In this document: piece after piece, positions 8,504 to 17,654 of the stretch
Numbering within the stretch: position 1 is the stretch's first letter
How the letters are laid out: each line of letters starts with the position of its first letter
Assembly: GCF_001514265.1 (NCBI RefSeq)
Contig: NZ_KQ949005.1
Span: 20,160-84,159, forward strand
DNA from: Streptomyces resistomycificus
Lineage (GTDB): Bacteria; Actinomycetota; Actinomycetes; Streptomycetales; Streptomycetaceae
Direction: 5' to 3'
DNA: 64,000 bases
Notes under the pieces: model-generated
What the model was told of the DNA's origin: nothing
Databases searched by the model: none
The model's input: the letters and a program-made list of their open reading frames with translations, nothing else
Program-made: the position numbers and the translations under genes

Positions 8504-10417
8504 GTGCTGAACGAGGTGCTCGCCGGGCGGTACCGGATCACGGACCTGCTGGGGTCCGGCGGCATGGGGCAGGTCTGGTCCGCGCAGGACGTGCGGATGC
8601 GGCGGGACGTGGCCGTCAAGGTCGTCCACCCGCAGCACGGCACGGCGACGGACGAGGAGACCCGGGCCAGGTTCGAGCGCGAGGTCCAGCTGGCGGGGCG
8701 GCTGGCCCACCAGAACATCGTCACCGTCCACGACTGGGGAGAGGTCCAGGTCGACGACCGGCGCACCACCCTCTTCCTCGTCATGGAACTGGTCCGGGGA
8801 GACTCCCTGCACAGGCTGCTCAAGGGGGCCGCGCCGACGCCCTGGCCGCTCGCCGTCGGCTGGGCGGCCCAGATCGCCCAGGCCCTCGAGGCGGCGCACG
8901 GTCAGAGCGTCGTCCACCGGGACATCAAGCCCGCCAACGTGCTGCTCACGGGGGAGGGGGCCGTCAAGGTCCTCGACTTCGGCGTCGCGAAGTTCATGGG
9001 CGAGACGCTCAACGCCCGCGACCTCACCGTCACCGGTGCCCCGCTCGGCTCCCCGATGTACATGTCCCCCGAACAGGCCGAAGGCGCCCGGCAGATCGAC
9101 CACCGCAGCGATCTCTACTCCCTGGGCTGTCTCCTCTACCACGCGGTGACCGGCCGGCCGCCCTTCACGAGCGACGTCCAGTGGGCCGTCCTGCGCATGC
9201 AGATGCAGGACACCCCGACCGCGCCTGCCACCCACGTCGAGGGGCTTCCGGCCGCCCTGGACGACCTCGTCCTGAACCTGCTCGCCAAGCGCCCCGAGGA
9301 CCGGCCGGCCGACGCCGCCGCCGTCCACGACAGCCTCACCACGATCCTGGCCGACCAGGCCGTCACGCTGTCCGGCGGACAGTTCCCGGACCTCGCCCGG
9401 CTGGGGCACGACGGCTCCGTCGCCGGGCGGATCCTGGGGAAGGCGCGGGAGCGGTGGCAGCGGACCGAGGCGGAGAGCCGGGCCCGGCACGAGGAGGCCA
9501 CCCTCGCGATCACCACGGCCCGTGCGGAGGCCGACCGGCTGCTGGCCGAGGCACGTGAGCGGGCCGAGCGACGGTACGCCGACGCCGCGGCCCGGGCGGA
9601 CCGGCTCGTCGGAGCGGCCGAGGAGGCCGCCGCCAGGTCCCTCGCGGACGCCGAGTCCGTCAACGAGCAGCGCACTCGGGCGGCCGAGGCACAGGCGGCC
9701 GCGATGGTCGACGAGGCCGCGCACGAGGTGGACACCCACAGGGCGCTGGCCGAGCGGATCGTGTCGGACGCCCGGAGCGAAGCCGCCCGGATCGTCGCCG
9801 ACGCCCGGACCGAGGCCCGACGGATCACCGCCGAGGCCCCGCGGATCACCGTCGAGGCCCCGTGGATCGCGGACGCCGCCCCGCGGATCACGGGCGGCGC
9901 CGCGCTTCCCGCCCCGGTGTCAACTCCGGCTGAGGCCCCGGCCGGGGACTCAGCGGCCGGCCAGACCGATGCGCGTGCGGGTTCCCGTTTCGACGTGGTG
10001 CGGCAGGGCTACGACACGGGGCAGGTGGACCTGTACTTCCACGCCGCCGAGAACGCGCTGGCGACGGCCGAGACCCTCCTCGCCCAGCTGGAGCAGTACA
10101 TCGTCGACACGTGGCTCAGGGAGGCCAGGACCACACAGTCCGCCATCCACCTGATCGCGATCCAGCACAAGGTCGTCATGGGCCGTATCGCCGATGCGTA
10201 CGACGCGGCGGACCGGGGGGAGTTCCCCTCGAACACGGCGCCGACGCCCGCCGCTTCCCAGATGTTCGCGACCGTGCCGAGCGGCTACCACCGCAGGCGG
10301 GTCGACCGGCACCTCAAACAGCTCGGGGCGGACCAGCACCGCACCGGCGCCCGCATCTCGGCGCTGAGACAGCTCCTGGAGTCGATCCGCCCCCGCCCGG
10401 AGCTGCCTCAGCCCTGA
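8504..10417 (+). CDS. Ser/Thr protein kinase with coiled-coil and DivIVA-like C-terminus
   Basis: A soluble Hanks-type kinase of about 637 residues. The kinase domain occupies roughly residues 8-275, with a glycine loop LLGSGGMGQVW, ATP-binding Lys39 in VAVKVV, a catalytic HRDIKPAN near 138, DFG near 157 and an SPMYMSPEQAEG activation segment. There is no transmembrane segment and there are no PASTA repeats. Residues about 310-450 are Ala/Glu/Arg-rich and heptad-like (coiled coil), then a degenerate RITAEAP-type repeat. Near residue 495, SRFDVVRQGYDTGQVDLYF resembles the DivIVA/Wag31 motif. The final 120 residues are helical. The start is the GTG at 8504 after GGGAGAGGG. The C-terminus suggests anchoring to a polar or cell-division scaffold, which is inference. 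Confidence 0.9.
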   Translation: MLNEVLAGRYRITDLLGSGGMGQVWSAQDVRMRRDVAVKVVHPQHGTATDEETRARFEREVQLAGRLAHQNIVTVHDWGEVQVDDRRTTLFLVMELVRGDSLHRLLKGAAPTPWPLAVGWAAQIAQALEAAHGQSVVHRDIKPANVLLTGEGAVKVLDFGVAKFMGETLNARDLTVTGAPLGSPMYMSPEQAEGARQIDHRSDLYSLGCLLYHAVTGRPPFTSDVQWAVLRMQMQDTPTAPATHVEGLPAALDDLVLNLLAKRPEDRPADAAAVHDSLTTILADQAVTLSGGQFPDLARLGHDGSVAGRILGKARERWQRTEAESRARHEEATLAITTARAEADRLLAEARERAERRYADAAARADRLVGAAEEAAARSLADAESVNEQRTRAAEAQAAAMVDEAAHEVDTHRALAERIVSDARSEAARIVADARTEARRITAEAPRITVEAPWIADAAPRITGGAALPAPVSTPAEAPAGDSAAGQTDARAGSRFDVVRQGYDTGQVDLYFHAAENALATAETLLAQLEQYIVDTWLREARTTQSAIHLIAIQHKVVMGRIADAYDAADRGEFPSNTAPTPAASQMFATVPSGYHRRRVDRHLKQLGADQHRTGARISALRQLLESIRPRPELPQP

Positions 10418-10428
10418 CAACGGACCGC

Positions 10429-12198
10429 TCAGAGGCGCTCGGGGGTCCTGATGCCCAGCAGGGCCATGCCCCGGTGCAGCGTCCGGGCCGTCACGTCGCA
10501 CAGGAACAGACGGTTCTCCACCTGCTGCGGCGTCTCGGCCTTCAGGACCGGGCACTTGTCGTAGAAGGTCGTGTAGAGGGACGCCAGCTGGTAGAGGTAC
10601 GCCGTCAGCTTGTGCGGGGCGTACTCCGCCGCCGCCTCCGTCACCGCCTCCGCGAACGCGTCCGCGTGCAGGCCCAGCGCCCGCTCCGCCTCGTGCAGGT
10701 CCAGCTCGGGGTGCGCGGCGGGGCGGACGTCTCCTGCCTTGCGCAGGATCGACTGGATACGGGCGTACGCGTACTGGAGGTAGACGGACGTGTCGCCGTT
10801 GAGCGAGACCATCTGGTCCAGGTCGAACTTGTAGTCCCGGTTCGCCGACGTCGACAGGTCCGCGTACTTCACCGCGCCGATGCCCACCTGGGCACCCCGC
10901 TCGGCGATCTCCTCCTCGGAGAGGTCCAGCGCCTTCTCGCGGACCACCGCCGAGGCCCGCTCGACCGCCTCGTCCAGCAGGTCCACCAGCCGGACCGTCT
11001 CGCCCTCACGCGTCTTGAACGGCTTGCCGTCCTTGCCGAGGACCGTGCCGAAGGCGAGTTGGACCGCGTGCACGTCCTCGCCCAGCCAGCCGGCCCGCCG
11101 CGCGGTCTCGAAGACCATCTTGAAGTGCAGGGACTGGCGGGCGTCGACGACGTACAGGAGGGTGTTCGCCTTCAGGTTGAAGACGCGGTCGCGGATGGCC
11201 GACAGGTCGGTCGCCGCGTAGCCGTAACCGCCGTCCGACTTCTGGACGATCAGCGGGACCGGGTTGCCGTCCGGGCCCTTGACGTCGTCGAAGAAGACGC
11301 ACAGGGCGCCCTCGGAGCGGACCGCGACGCCGGACTCCTCCAGGAGGCGGCAGGTCTCCGCGAGCATGTCGTTGTAGCCGGACTCGCCGACGATGTCCGG
11401 GTCGCGGACCTCCATGTCCAGCTTCTCGAAGACGGAGAAGAAGTAGATCTTCGACTCGTCGACGAACCTCTGCCAGGTGGCGAGCGTGTGCGGGTCGCCT
11501 GCCTGGAGGTCCACCACCCGGCGGCGGGCCCGCGTCTTGAACTCCTCGTCGGAGTCGAAGAGCCGGCGCGCCGACTTGTAGAGGCGGTCGAGGTTCGACA
11601 TCGCCTCCTCGCCGGAGACCTGCGCGTCCTGGGCGTCCTTGTGGTCCAGCTCGTGCGGGTGCTCGTCCAGGTACTGGATGAGCATGCCGAACTGGGTGCC
11701 CCAGTCGCCGATGTGGTGCCTGCGCACCACCGTCTCGCCGGTGAACTCCAGCAGGTGGACCGCCGCGTCGCCGATCACCGCGGACCGCAGGTGGCCGACG
11801 TGCATCTCCTTCGCCACGTTCGGCTGGGCGTAGTCGATGACCGTGGTGCCCGGGTTGTCGGCGTACGGCACGCCGAGCCGGTCCGGGTCCGCGTACCGCG
11901 CGGCCAGGTTCTCGGTGATCGCCTTGTCGGTGAGCGTGATGTTCAGGAAGCCGGGGCCGGAGACCTCGATGTCCTTGATCACGTCACCGGTGACCACCTG
12001 GGAGACGACACCGGTCGCCAGCTCTCTCGGGTTCGCCTTCGCCTTCTTGGCGAGGGCCAGGATCCCGTTGGCCTGGAAGTCGGCCCGGTCGCTACGTCGC
12101 AGCAGCGGGTCGGCGGAACCGGCCTCCGGCAGGGCAGCCGAGAGGGCGGACGCGAGACGCTCGGTGACGGAGGCGCTGAGGGACGTGACCGGGGCCAT
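10429..12198 (-). CDS. argS: Arginyl-tRNA synthetase
   Basis: Class I aminoacyl-tRNA synthetase charging tRNA-Arg, 589 residues. The HIGH-equivalent is seen in YAQPNVAKEMHVGHLRSAVIGD near residue 124, and the C-terminal anticodon-binding DALR domain ends in the family's MALLGIRTPERL. No KMSKS is needed in this family. The ATG at 12198 follows GAGGAGAAC and matches the usual N-terminus (MAPVTSLSASV). It is divergent from lysS across about 170 bp, an arrangement known from other Streptomyces, so the two synthetases probably share a bidirectional promoter region. Confidence 0.97.
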   Translation of the reverse strand: MAPVTSLSASVTERLASALSAALPEAGSADPLLRRSDRADFQANGILALAKKAKANPRELATGVVSQVVTGDVIKDIEVSGPGFLNITLTDKAITENLAARYADPDRLGVPYADNPGTTVIDYAQPNVAKEMHVGHLRSAVIGDAAVHLLEFTGETVVRRHHIGDWGTQFGMLIQYLDEHPHELDHKDAQDAQVSGEEAMSNLDRLYKSARRLFDSDEEFKTRARRRVVDLQAGDPHTLATWQRFVDESKIYFFSVFEKLDMEVRDPDIVGESGYNDMLAETCRLLEESGVAVRSEGALCVFFDDVKGPDGNPVPLIVQKSDGGYGYAATDLSAIRDRVFNLKANTLLYVVDARQSLHFKMVFETARRAGWLGEDVHAVQLAFGTVLGKDGKPFKTREGETVRLVDLLDEAVERASAVVREKALDLSEEEIAERGAQVGIGAVKYADLSTSANRDYKFDLDQMVSLNGDTSVYLQYAYARIQSILRKAGDVRPAAHPELDLHEAERALGLHADAFAEAVTEAAAEYAPHKLTAYLYQLASLYTTFYDKCPVLKAETPQQVENRLFLCDVTARTLHRGMALLGIRTPERL

Positions 12199-12365
12199 AG
12201 GAGTGGGTGCCGTTCTCCTCGTGGGAATGTGTGGGCCCGCCCAGTATCCCACGGGGCGTAAAGCGGTTTTCCTGGGCGCGAGGTGGTCTGGGAGAATGAG
12301 GAGTCAGCCGTGCGACCGTACCGGCTGCTCGTGTGGAACCTTCAGAAAAAGAGGACGTGCCGATC

Positions 12366-14102
12366 GTGGCTCAGAGCACCGAGACCACCGACTGGGTCTC
12401 CCGTTTCGCGGATGAGGTCATCGAGGAGTCGGAGCGTCGGGCCCCGGGCAAACCGGTCGTCGTCGCGTCCGGGCTGTCCCCGTCCGGCCCCATCCACCTG
12501 GGCAACCTCCGCGAGGTCATGACCCCGCACCTCGTCGCCGACGAGATCCGGCGGCGCGGTCACCAGGTGCGGCACCTGATCTCCTGGGACGACTACGACC
12601 GCTACCGCAAGGTGCCGGAGGGTATCGACGGGGTCGACAAGAAGGCCTGGGCCGAGCACATCGGCAAGCCGCTGACCTCCGTGCCCGCGCCGAAGGGGTC
12701 GTCCCACCCGAACTGGGCCGAGCACTTCAAGGCCGCCATGGTCGAGTCGCTGGCCGAGCTGGGCGTCGAGTTCGACGGCATCAGCCAGACCGCGCAGTAC
12801 ACCTCCGGGGTGTACCGCGAGCAGATCCTGCACGCCATCAGGCACCGCGCCGACATCGACGCGATCCTCGACCAGTACCGCACCAAGAAGGCCCCGGCCA
12901 AGAAGCAGCAGCAGAAGCCCCTCGACGAGGCCGAGCTGGAGGCCGCCGAGGGGTCGGGCGCGGCGAGTGAGGACGACGGCAGCTCCGGCTCCGCCGGGTA
13001 CTTCCCGTACAAGCCGTACTGCGGCAACTGCGAGAAGGACCTGACGACGGTCACGTCGTACGACGACGACAGCACCGAGCTGACCTACACCTGCACCGCC
13101 TGCGCCTTCTCCGAGACCGTCCGGCTGAACGAGTTCAACCGCGGCAAGCTGGTCTGGAAGGTCGACTGGCCGATGCGCTGGGCGTACGAGGGCGTGATCT
13201 TCGAGCCGAGCGGTGTCGACCACTCGTCCCCGGGATCGTCCTTCCAGGTCGGCGGGCAGATCGTCGGGATCTTCGGCGGGAAGCAGCCGATCGGCCCGAT
13301 GTACGCCTTCGTGGGCATCAGCGGCATGGCCAAGATGTCGTCGTCCCGCGGTGGCGTGCCGACCCCCGGCGACGCGCTGAAGATCATGGAGCCGCAGCTC
13401 CTGCGCTGGCTGTACGCCCGCCGCCGGCCCAACCAGTCCTTCAAGATCGCCTTCGACCAGGAGATCCAGCGGCTCTACGACGAGTGGGACAAGCTCGACG
13501 CGAAGGTCGCGGACGGCTCCGCGCTGCCGGCCGACGTGGCCGCGCACTCCCGCGCGGTGCGCACGGCCGGCGGCGAGCTGCCCAGGACGCCCCGCCCGCT
13601 GCCGTACCGGACCCTGGCCTCCGTAGCCGACATCACCGCCGGACACGAGGACCAGGCCCTGCGGATCCTGTCCGAGCTCGACCCGACGCACCCGATCGGC
13701 GCCCTCGACGAGGCCCGGCCGCGGTACGACAAGGCCGAGGCGTGGATCAACACCCACGTGCCCGCCGACCAGCGGACCATCGTGCGGGACGAACCCGACG
13801 CCGAGCTGCTGAAGTCCCTCGACGAGCAGGCGCTGGGCTCGCTGCGGCTGCTCCTGGACGGGCTGGCCTCGCACTGGTCGCTCGACGGACTGACCCACCT
13901 CGTGTACGGCGTGCCCAAGGTGCAGGCCGGGTTCCCCGCGGACGCCACGCCGAAGGAACTCCCGCCGGAGATCAAGACCGCCCAGCGGACGTTCTTCGCG
14001 CTGCTCTACCACCTGCTGGTGGGCCGTGACACCGGTCCGCGTCTGCCCACGCTGCTGCTCGCGGTGGGACAGGAGCGGGTGCGGGCTCTGCTCGGGGACT
14101 GA
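12366..14102 (+). CDS. lysS: Class I lysyl-tRNA synthetase
   Basis: Archaeal-type (class I) lysyl-tRNA synthetase of about 578 residues. The HIGH motif is LSPSGPIHLGNLREV near residue 40 and the KMSKS equivalent is MAKMSSSRGG near residue 323. A Lys/Gln/Glu-rich insert near residues 175-210 precedes a zinc-ribbon-like pair (YCGNCEKD and YTCTACAF). The GTG at 12366 (VAQSTETTDW) is chosen because AGAGGA lies at a good distance; a GTG at 12357 sits too close to it. Most bacteria use class II LysRS; Streptomyces often carry class I as well, which can be relevant to antibiotic resistance or paired charging of tRNA-Lys. Confidence 0.95.
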   Translation: MAQSTETTDWVSRFADEVIEESERRAPGKPVVVASGLSPSGPIHLGNLREVMTPHLVADEIRRRGHQVRHLISWDDYDRYRKVPEGIDGVDKKAWAEHIGKPLTSVPAPKGSSHPNWAEHFKAAMVESLAELGVEFDGISQTAQYTSGVYREQILHAIRHRADIDAILDQYRTKKAPAKKQQQKPLDEAELEAAEGSGAASEDDGSSGSAGYFPYKPYCGNCEKDLTTVTSYDDDSTELTYTCTACAFSETVRLNEFNRGKLVWKVDWPMRWAYEGVIFEPSGVDHSSPGSSFQVGGQIVGIFGGKQPIGPMYAFVGISGMAKMSSSRGGVPTPGDALKIMEPQLLRWLYARRRPNQSFKIAFDQEIQRLYDEWDKLDAKVADGSALPADVAAHSRAVRTAGGELPRTPRPLPYRTLASVADITAGHEDQALRILSELDPTHPIGALDEARPRYDKAEAWINTHVPADQRTIVRDEPDAELLKSLDEQALGSLRLLLDGLASHWSLDGLTHLVYGVPKVQAGFPADATPKELPPEIKTAQRTFFALLYHLLVGRDTGPRLPTLLLAVGQERVRALLGD

Positions 14103-14111
14103 CACGCCGCG

Positions 14112-14162
14112 GTACGACGGAGGGGGCGCCCGGTGTTTCGCCGGGCGCCCCCTCCGTCGTAC
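14112..14162. terminator. Bidirectional terminator between lysS and the DUF2637 gene
   Basis: Perfect 22-bp stem (14112-14133 with 14141-14162) and a 7-base loop TGTTTCG, placed exactly between the stops of two convergent genes. The stem is unusually long and fully paired. Confidence 0.85.
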
Positions 14163-14171
14163 GCGGACGGG

Positions 14172-15494
14172 TCAGGCGATGTGGTCCTCCTCCAGTTCCG
14201 CCGCGTGGCGGTTCTGGAAGCGCATGACCATGCGCTTGGCCTCGGCGTCCAGCACGGGGGCGCCGAAGGTCGCCTCCACGTCGTCGCTGAACTGGCTCGG
14301 CGTCGGATAGCCGCCGCTGCTTATCGACTGCTTGAAGACCTGGTAGTACGACTCCTCGTCCGGCTCGGCGACCGGGGTGCCGCCGCCCTCGCCCAGCTCG
14401 CGGCTGCGGCCCGGGCCCACCGGGATGGGGAAGGAACCCGTCTCCTCCGGGGAGGGCTCCTGGACGGGGGGCTCCTCCTGGTACTGGTCCTGGTACTGCT
14501 CGGCGTGCTGCTGCTGCGCGTACCACTCGGCGTACTGCTCCGACGGGTCGTACGTCGGGTCGTAGCCGCCCTGGTAGGCGATCTCGTGCGGCGACTGGAA
14601 CCAGGGGTTCTGATCATCGTCGAGCGGTGGGCCGACCGGCTCCGCCTGCTGTTGCTGTTGCTGTTGCGGCTGAGGCTGCGGCTGTTGTCGCTGCTCCTGC
14701 TTCTGTGGCAGGGGGGCCGGTGGCAGCTCGTTCGGCTCCAGCCGGGAGGTCTGTGCCGGCGACGGGGTCCGTTCCTCGACCGGCACCGGGGGCAGCAGGA
14801 CCGGCTCGATGCCCGCCGCGGCCAGGCCGGCCGGGGCCGTCTGCGCCAGCGGGACGCCGTACCGGGCCAGCCGCAGCGGCATCAGGCTCTCCACCGGGGC
14901 CTTCCTCTTCCACGCCCGGCCGAAGCGCGAACGCAGGCGGGCCTGGTAGACGAGACGTTCCTGCTCCAGCTTGATGACCTGCTCGTAGGAGCGCAGCTCC
15001 CACAGCTTCATACGGCGCCACAGCAGGAACGTGGGCACGGGGGACAGCACCCACCGGGTGAGGCGGACGCCCTCCATGTGCTTGTCGGCCGTGATGTCGG
15101 CGATCCGGCCGACCGCGTGCCGGGCCGCCTCGACGGAGACCACGAACAGGATCGGGATCACCGAGTGCATGCCCACGCCCAGCGGGTCCGGCCAGGCCGC
15201 CGCGCCGTTGAAGGCGATCGTCGCCGCCGTCAGCAGCCAGGCCGTCTGGCGCAGCAGGGGGAACGGGATGCGGATCCAGGTCAGCAGGAGGTCGAGGGCG
15301 AGCAGGACGCAGATACCCGCGTCGATGCCGATCGGGAAGACGTAACTGAAGTTCCCGAAGCCCTTCTTCAGGGCCAGCTCACGGACGGCCGCGTACGATC
15401 CGGCGAAGCCGATGCCGGCGATGACGACCGCACCGGCGACGACCACGCCGATCAGAATCCGGTGCATCCGTGTCAGCTGTAGTGGCGCGGCCAC
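14172..15494 (-). CDS. DUF2637 membrane protein with Gln/Pro-rich tail
   Basis: A 440-residue protein with about four transmembrane segments in the first 130 residues (IGVVVAGAVVIAGIGFAGSY, then three more) and the DUF2637 features LKKGFGNFSYVFPIGIDAG and SVEAARHAVGRIADI. A basic coiled region follows, then a low-complexity Gln/Pro tract around residues 265-295 and acidic Tyr/Gln/Glu segments. Family members are often SpdA-like spread proteins of actinomycete plasmids and conjugative elements, but many are chromosomal. The GTG at 15494 is preferred because GGGAGGGGAG sits 5 bases upstream. Role unknown; no transfer genes are nearby. Confidence 0.82.
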   Translation of the reverse strand: MAAPLQLTRMHRILIGVVVAGAVVIAGIGFAGSYAAVRELALKKGFGNFSYVFPIGIDAGICVLLALDLLLTWIRIPFPLLRQTAWLLTAATIAFNGAAAWPDPLGVGMHSVIPILFVVSVEAARHAVGRIADITADKHMEGVRLTRWVLSPVPTFLLWRRMKLWELRSYEQVIKLEQERLVYQARLRSRFGRAWKRKAPVESLMPLRLARYGVPLAQTAPAGLAAAGIEPVLLPPVPVEERTPSPAQTSRLEPNELPPAPLPQKQEQRQQPQPQPQQQQQQQAEPVGPPLDDDQNPWFQSPHEIAYQGGYDPTYDPSEQYAEWYAQQQHAEQYQDQYQEEPPVQEPSPEETGSFPIPVGPGRSRELGEGGGTPVAEPDEESYYQVFKQSISSGGYPTPSQFSDDVEATFGAPVLDAEAKRMVMRFQNRHAAELEEDHIA

Positions 15495-15575
15495 CCGTAC
15501 TCCCCTCCCGATGCGTGTTGTTGCGCGCAACAGAGTGGCACATGTGTACGGCGCACGGGTGGCCGGTGCTCTTCG

Positions 15576-16472
15576 TCAGCTCTTCTTCGCAGCCGACTTG
15601 GTCGGGGACGCCGACTTCGACTCCGACTGCTCGGGGGACTGCGAGGGCGACTTGGACGCCGACTTGGACGGAGAGGGGCTGGTGCCGGAGCCCGAGCCGG
15701 TGCCCCCGCCGGAGCCCTCGCCGTTCGCCGACGACACCGAGGCCACCGCCTCCTTGGCCGCCTTCTCCGCCAGCTTCGTCAGCGTGGCCGCGCTCGGGGT
15801 CTTCTCGCCGGCCAGACCCGCGCCGTTGTAGTCGAGGCTGACCACGACGTTCTCGACGCGCGTGACGACCGTCTGCTGCTTGAAGGACCCTTCCTTCTTC
15901 TTCAGGTCGTACGTCACCGTCGTCGCCGCGTCGCCCGTCCCGGACAGCGGCTGCGACTTGGCGTTCTTCGCGCCCTCCGACGACTGGGCGTCCTGCACCT
16001 GCTTCTCGTAGTACGCCTGTGCCTGGTCCTCGCCCGAGCCGCGCGAGGTGTCCGACTCGAAGCGGAGCAGGGAGATGTTCAGCCAGCGGAACTGGGAGCC
16101 CTTCACGCCGTTGTTGTCGAGGCTGCTCCAGGAACAGCTGCCCCGCGTCGACGTGTCGTCCGACGTGCCCTCCTTGCCCGACTTCGAGGCCTTCGGCACC
16201 ATTTCACCCAAGGTCTTCTTCGAAAGCACCCCACACGGCTCCGGAAGCGACTTGTACGCCGCCGCCTGCACCGTCGGCGAAGCGCTCGCGGACGCCGCCG
16301 CCTCCGGACTGCCCGAGCTCTTGGCGCCGGCGTCTTCGGAGCCGGAGTCCGAGGAGCAGCCGGCGGCGATCAGCATCACGGGTACCGCGGCCGCGCCGAC
16401 AAGGACACGGTGCAACCGCTTCGCACGCCGGTCTCGCTCGTCACGCTGGTCTACCTGTGCTGGTCGCTGCAT
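15576..16472 (-). CDS. DUF3558 family lipoprotein (first of a pair)
   Basis: Exported lipoprotein of 298 residues: basic n-region, hydrophobic core and lipobox LIAAGC near residue 39, a Ser/Ala-rich spacer, then the DUF3558 domain beginning YKSLPEPCGVLSKKTLGEMVP and including SCSWSSLDNNG. The C-terminus is a low-complexity Ser/Lys/Pro tract with repeated KSASKSPSQS-like units. The ATG at 16472 is preferred because AAGGA lies upstream. It is a paralogue of the next gene upstream and probably in the same transcription unit. The function of the family, common in actinobacterial cell envelopes, is unknown. Confidence 0.85.
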   Translation of the reverse strand: MQRPAQVDQRDERDRRAKRLHRVLVGAAAVPVMLIAAGCSSDSGSEDAGAKSSGSPEAAASASASPTVQAAAYKSLPEPCGVLSKKTLGEMVPKASKSGKEGTSDDTSTRGSCSWSSLDNNGVKGSQFRWLNISLLRFESDTSRGSGEDQAQAYYEKQVQDAQSSEGAKNAKSQPLSGTGDAATTVTYDLKKKEGSFKQQTVVTRVENVVVSLDYNGAGLAGEKTPSAATLTKLAEKAAKEAVASVSSANGEGSGGGTGSGSGTSPSPSKSASKSPSQSPEQSESKSASPTKSAAKKS

Positions 16473-16605
16473 GGTTCCTTCACTCATGACGCTTGTGGTT
16501 CCTGACGTCGGATCTGGTCCGAGGGGCCACGGTACGCGGTGAGGGACTCGCGCGGCCTCGCTTCGGCCGCTTTGTGCGCGGGCGTGAGAAGCGTGTGAAG
16601 GGGTC

Positions 16606-17448
16606 CTACTCGGCCAGTGCGTCCGCCAGCTGAGCGGCCAGTTTCCGGGCCTTGTCCTGCATTTCTGTGCTGTCGGGCACCACGCCGACCGTCGTCGGCT
16701 GCTCCTCGTACGCGATCGTCACGATCACGTTGGACGTGCGGAACGCCACAGTCACCGTGCGCTGCTGGGCCGTCGAACCGGAACTGCTCAACGCGTCGTC
16801 CAGGAACGCCTCGTCGCCGAGATCGTCCAGCAGCCGGGGCTGCACGTCGGTCGGCGCCGCCGAGGCCGTGGCGGACGGCGAGGAGGTGCCCGAGGCGGAG
16901 GCGGAAGGGGCGGAGGACGCGGAGGTGGAGTCGGACGGGGCGGCCGTTGGGCTGCCGGTCTCGCTCTCGACGTCGGACACGGCGCTGGAACTCGCCGCCT
17001 CGGGAAGGTCCGCCGCCTCCTGCCTGGTCGCGAACAGCTCCTGCGCCTGGGCGTCGTCGCTCACCGACGTGTCGTACGAGACCACGCGCTCGAAGTCGAC
17101 GAGCAGACGGTCGGTGGCGTCCGTGGACTCCACGTTCCAACGGCAGCCGTTCTTGCGGTCGGTGTCGTAGGTGATCGTGGCCTCACCCTCGTACGCCTTC
17201 TCCCGCTGCTCCTCGTCGGTGAGTTCCTGGATGCCGGGCAGGAGGGAGTCGAGGGTGCCCTGGCTGACAGCGCCGCAGGGTTCCGGGAGGGTGCGGTACT
17301 TGCCGGGCTGGGCCGCGGCGGAGGCCGTGCCGGCCTCGCCGGGGTTCGAGTCGTCCGTGGTGCCGCCGCTGTCCGAGCTGCCGGTGCAGCCGGCCAGCAG
17401 GGCCGCGAGGAGCGCGGCGACGCCGGGTACGTACGCCTTCCGGTGCAC
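16606..17448 (-). CDS. DUF3558 family lipoprotein (second of a pair)
   Basis: Lipoprotein of 280 residues with signal MHRKAYVPGVAALLAALLAG and lipobox LAGC near residues 18-21, then YRTLPEPCGAVSQGTLDSLLP (DUF3558 opening shared with its neighbour), NGCRWNVES and a closing hydrophobic-strand region VTVAFRTSNVIVTIAYEE. A Ser/Ala/Thr-rich stretch near residues 165-200 interrupts the domain. It lies 133 bp upstream of its paralogue on the same strand, so the pair looks like a tandem duplication with diverged linkers. Confidence 0.85.
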   Translation of the reverse strand: MHRKAYVPGVAALLAALLAGCTGSSDSGGTTDDSNPGEAGTASAAAQPGKYRTLPEPCGAVSQGTLDSLLPGIQELTDEEQREKAYEGEATITYDTDRKNGCRWNVESTDATDRLLVDFERVVSYDTSVSDDAQAQELFATRQEAADLPEAASSSAVSDVESETGSPTAAPSDSTSASSAPSASASGTSSPSATASAAPTDVQPRLLDDLGDEAFLDDALSSSGSTAQQRTVTVAFRTSNVIVTIAYEEQPTTVGVVPDSTEMQDKARKLAAQLADALAE

Positions 17449-17654
17449 GGTCAGGCTCCTCTCGACGGTGGCTCGGTGGCCGGGTTCTTCAGTGTCCCCG
17501 CTGGTTAATCGCTTGCCGCACGGGGGCGGGCCCTGCAGACAATGTGTATCGCACGCATGGCCGTGGCCGCCGGTCCGTTGTCCCTTACGTCGACCTTGGC
17601 GCCGGTTTTTGCGATGTCAGACTTCTGTTGTGATTCCGGGGGAAAGAGGACGAT

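Noticed and set aside
5233..8823. 1196-residue minus-strand open frame
   Set aside because: It runs antisense to nat, DUF4253, the ATPase and the kinase. The product is Arg/Gly/Pro/Val low-complexity, typical of shadow frames in high-GC DNA.
14172..15494. Conjugative element around the DUF2637 gene
   Set aside because: No tra, rep, int or korA-like genes are found on either side; both neighbours are ordinary chromosomal genes.
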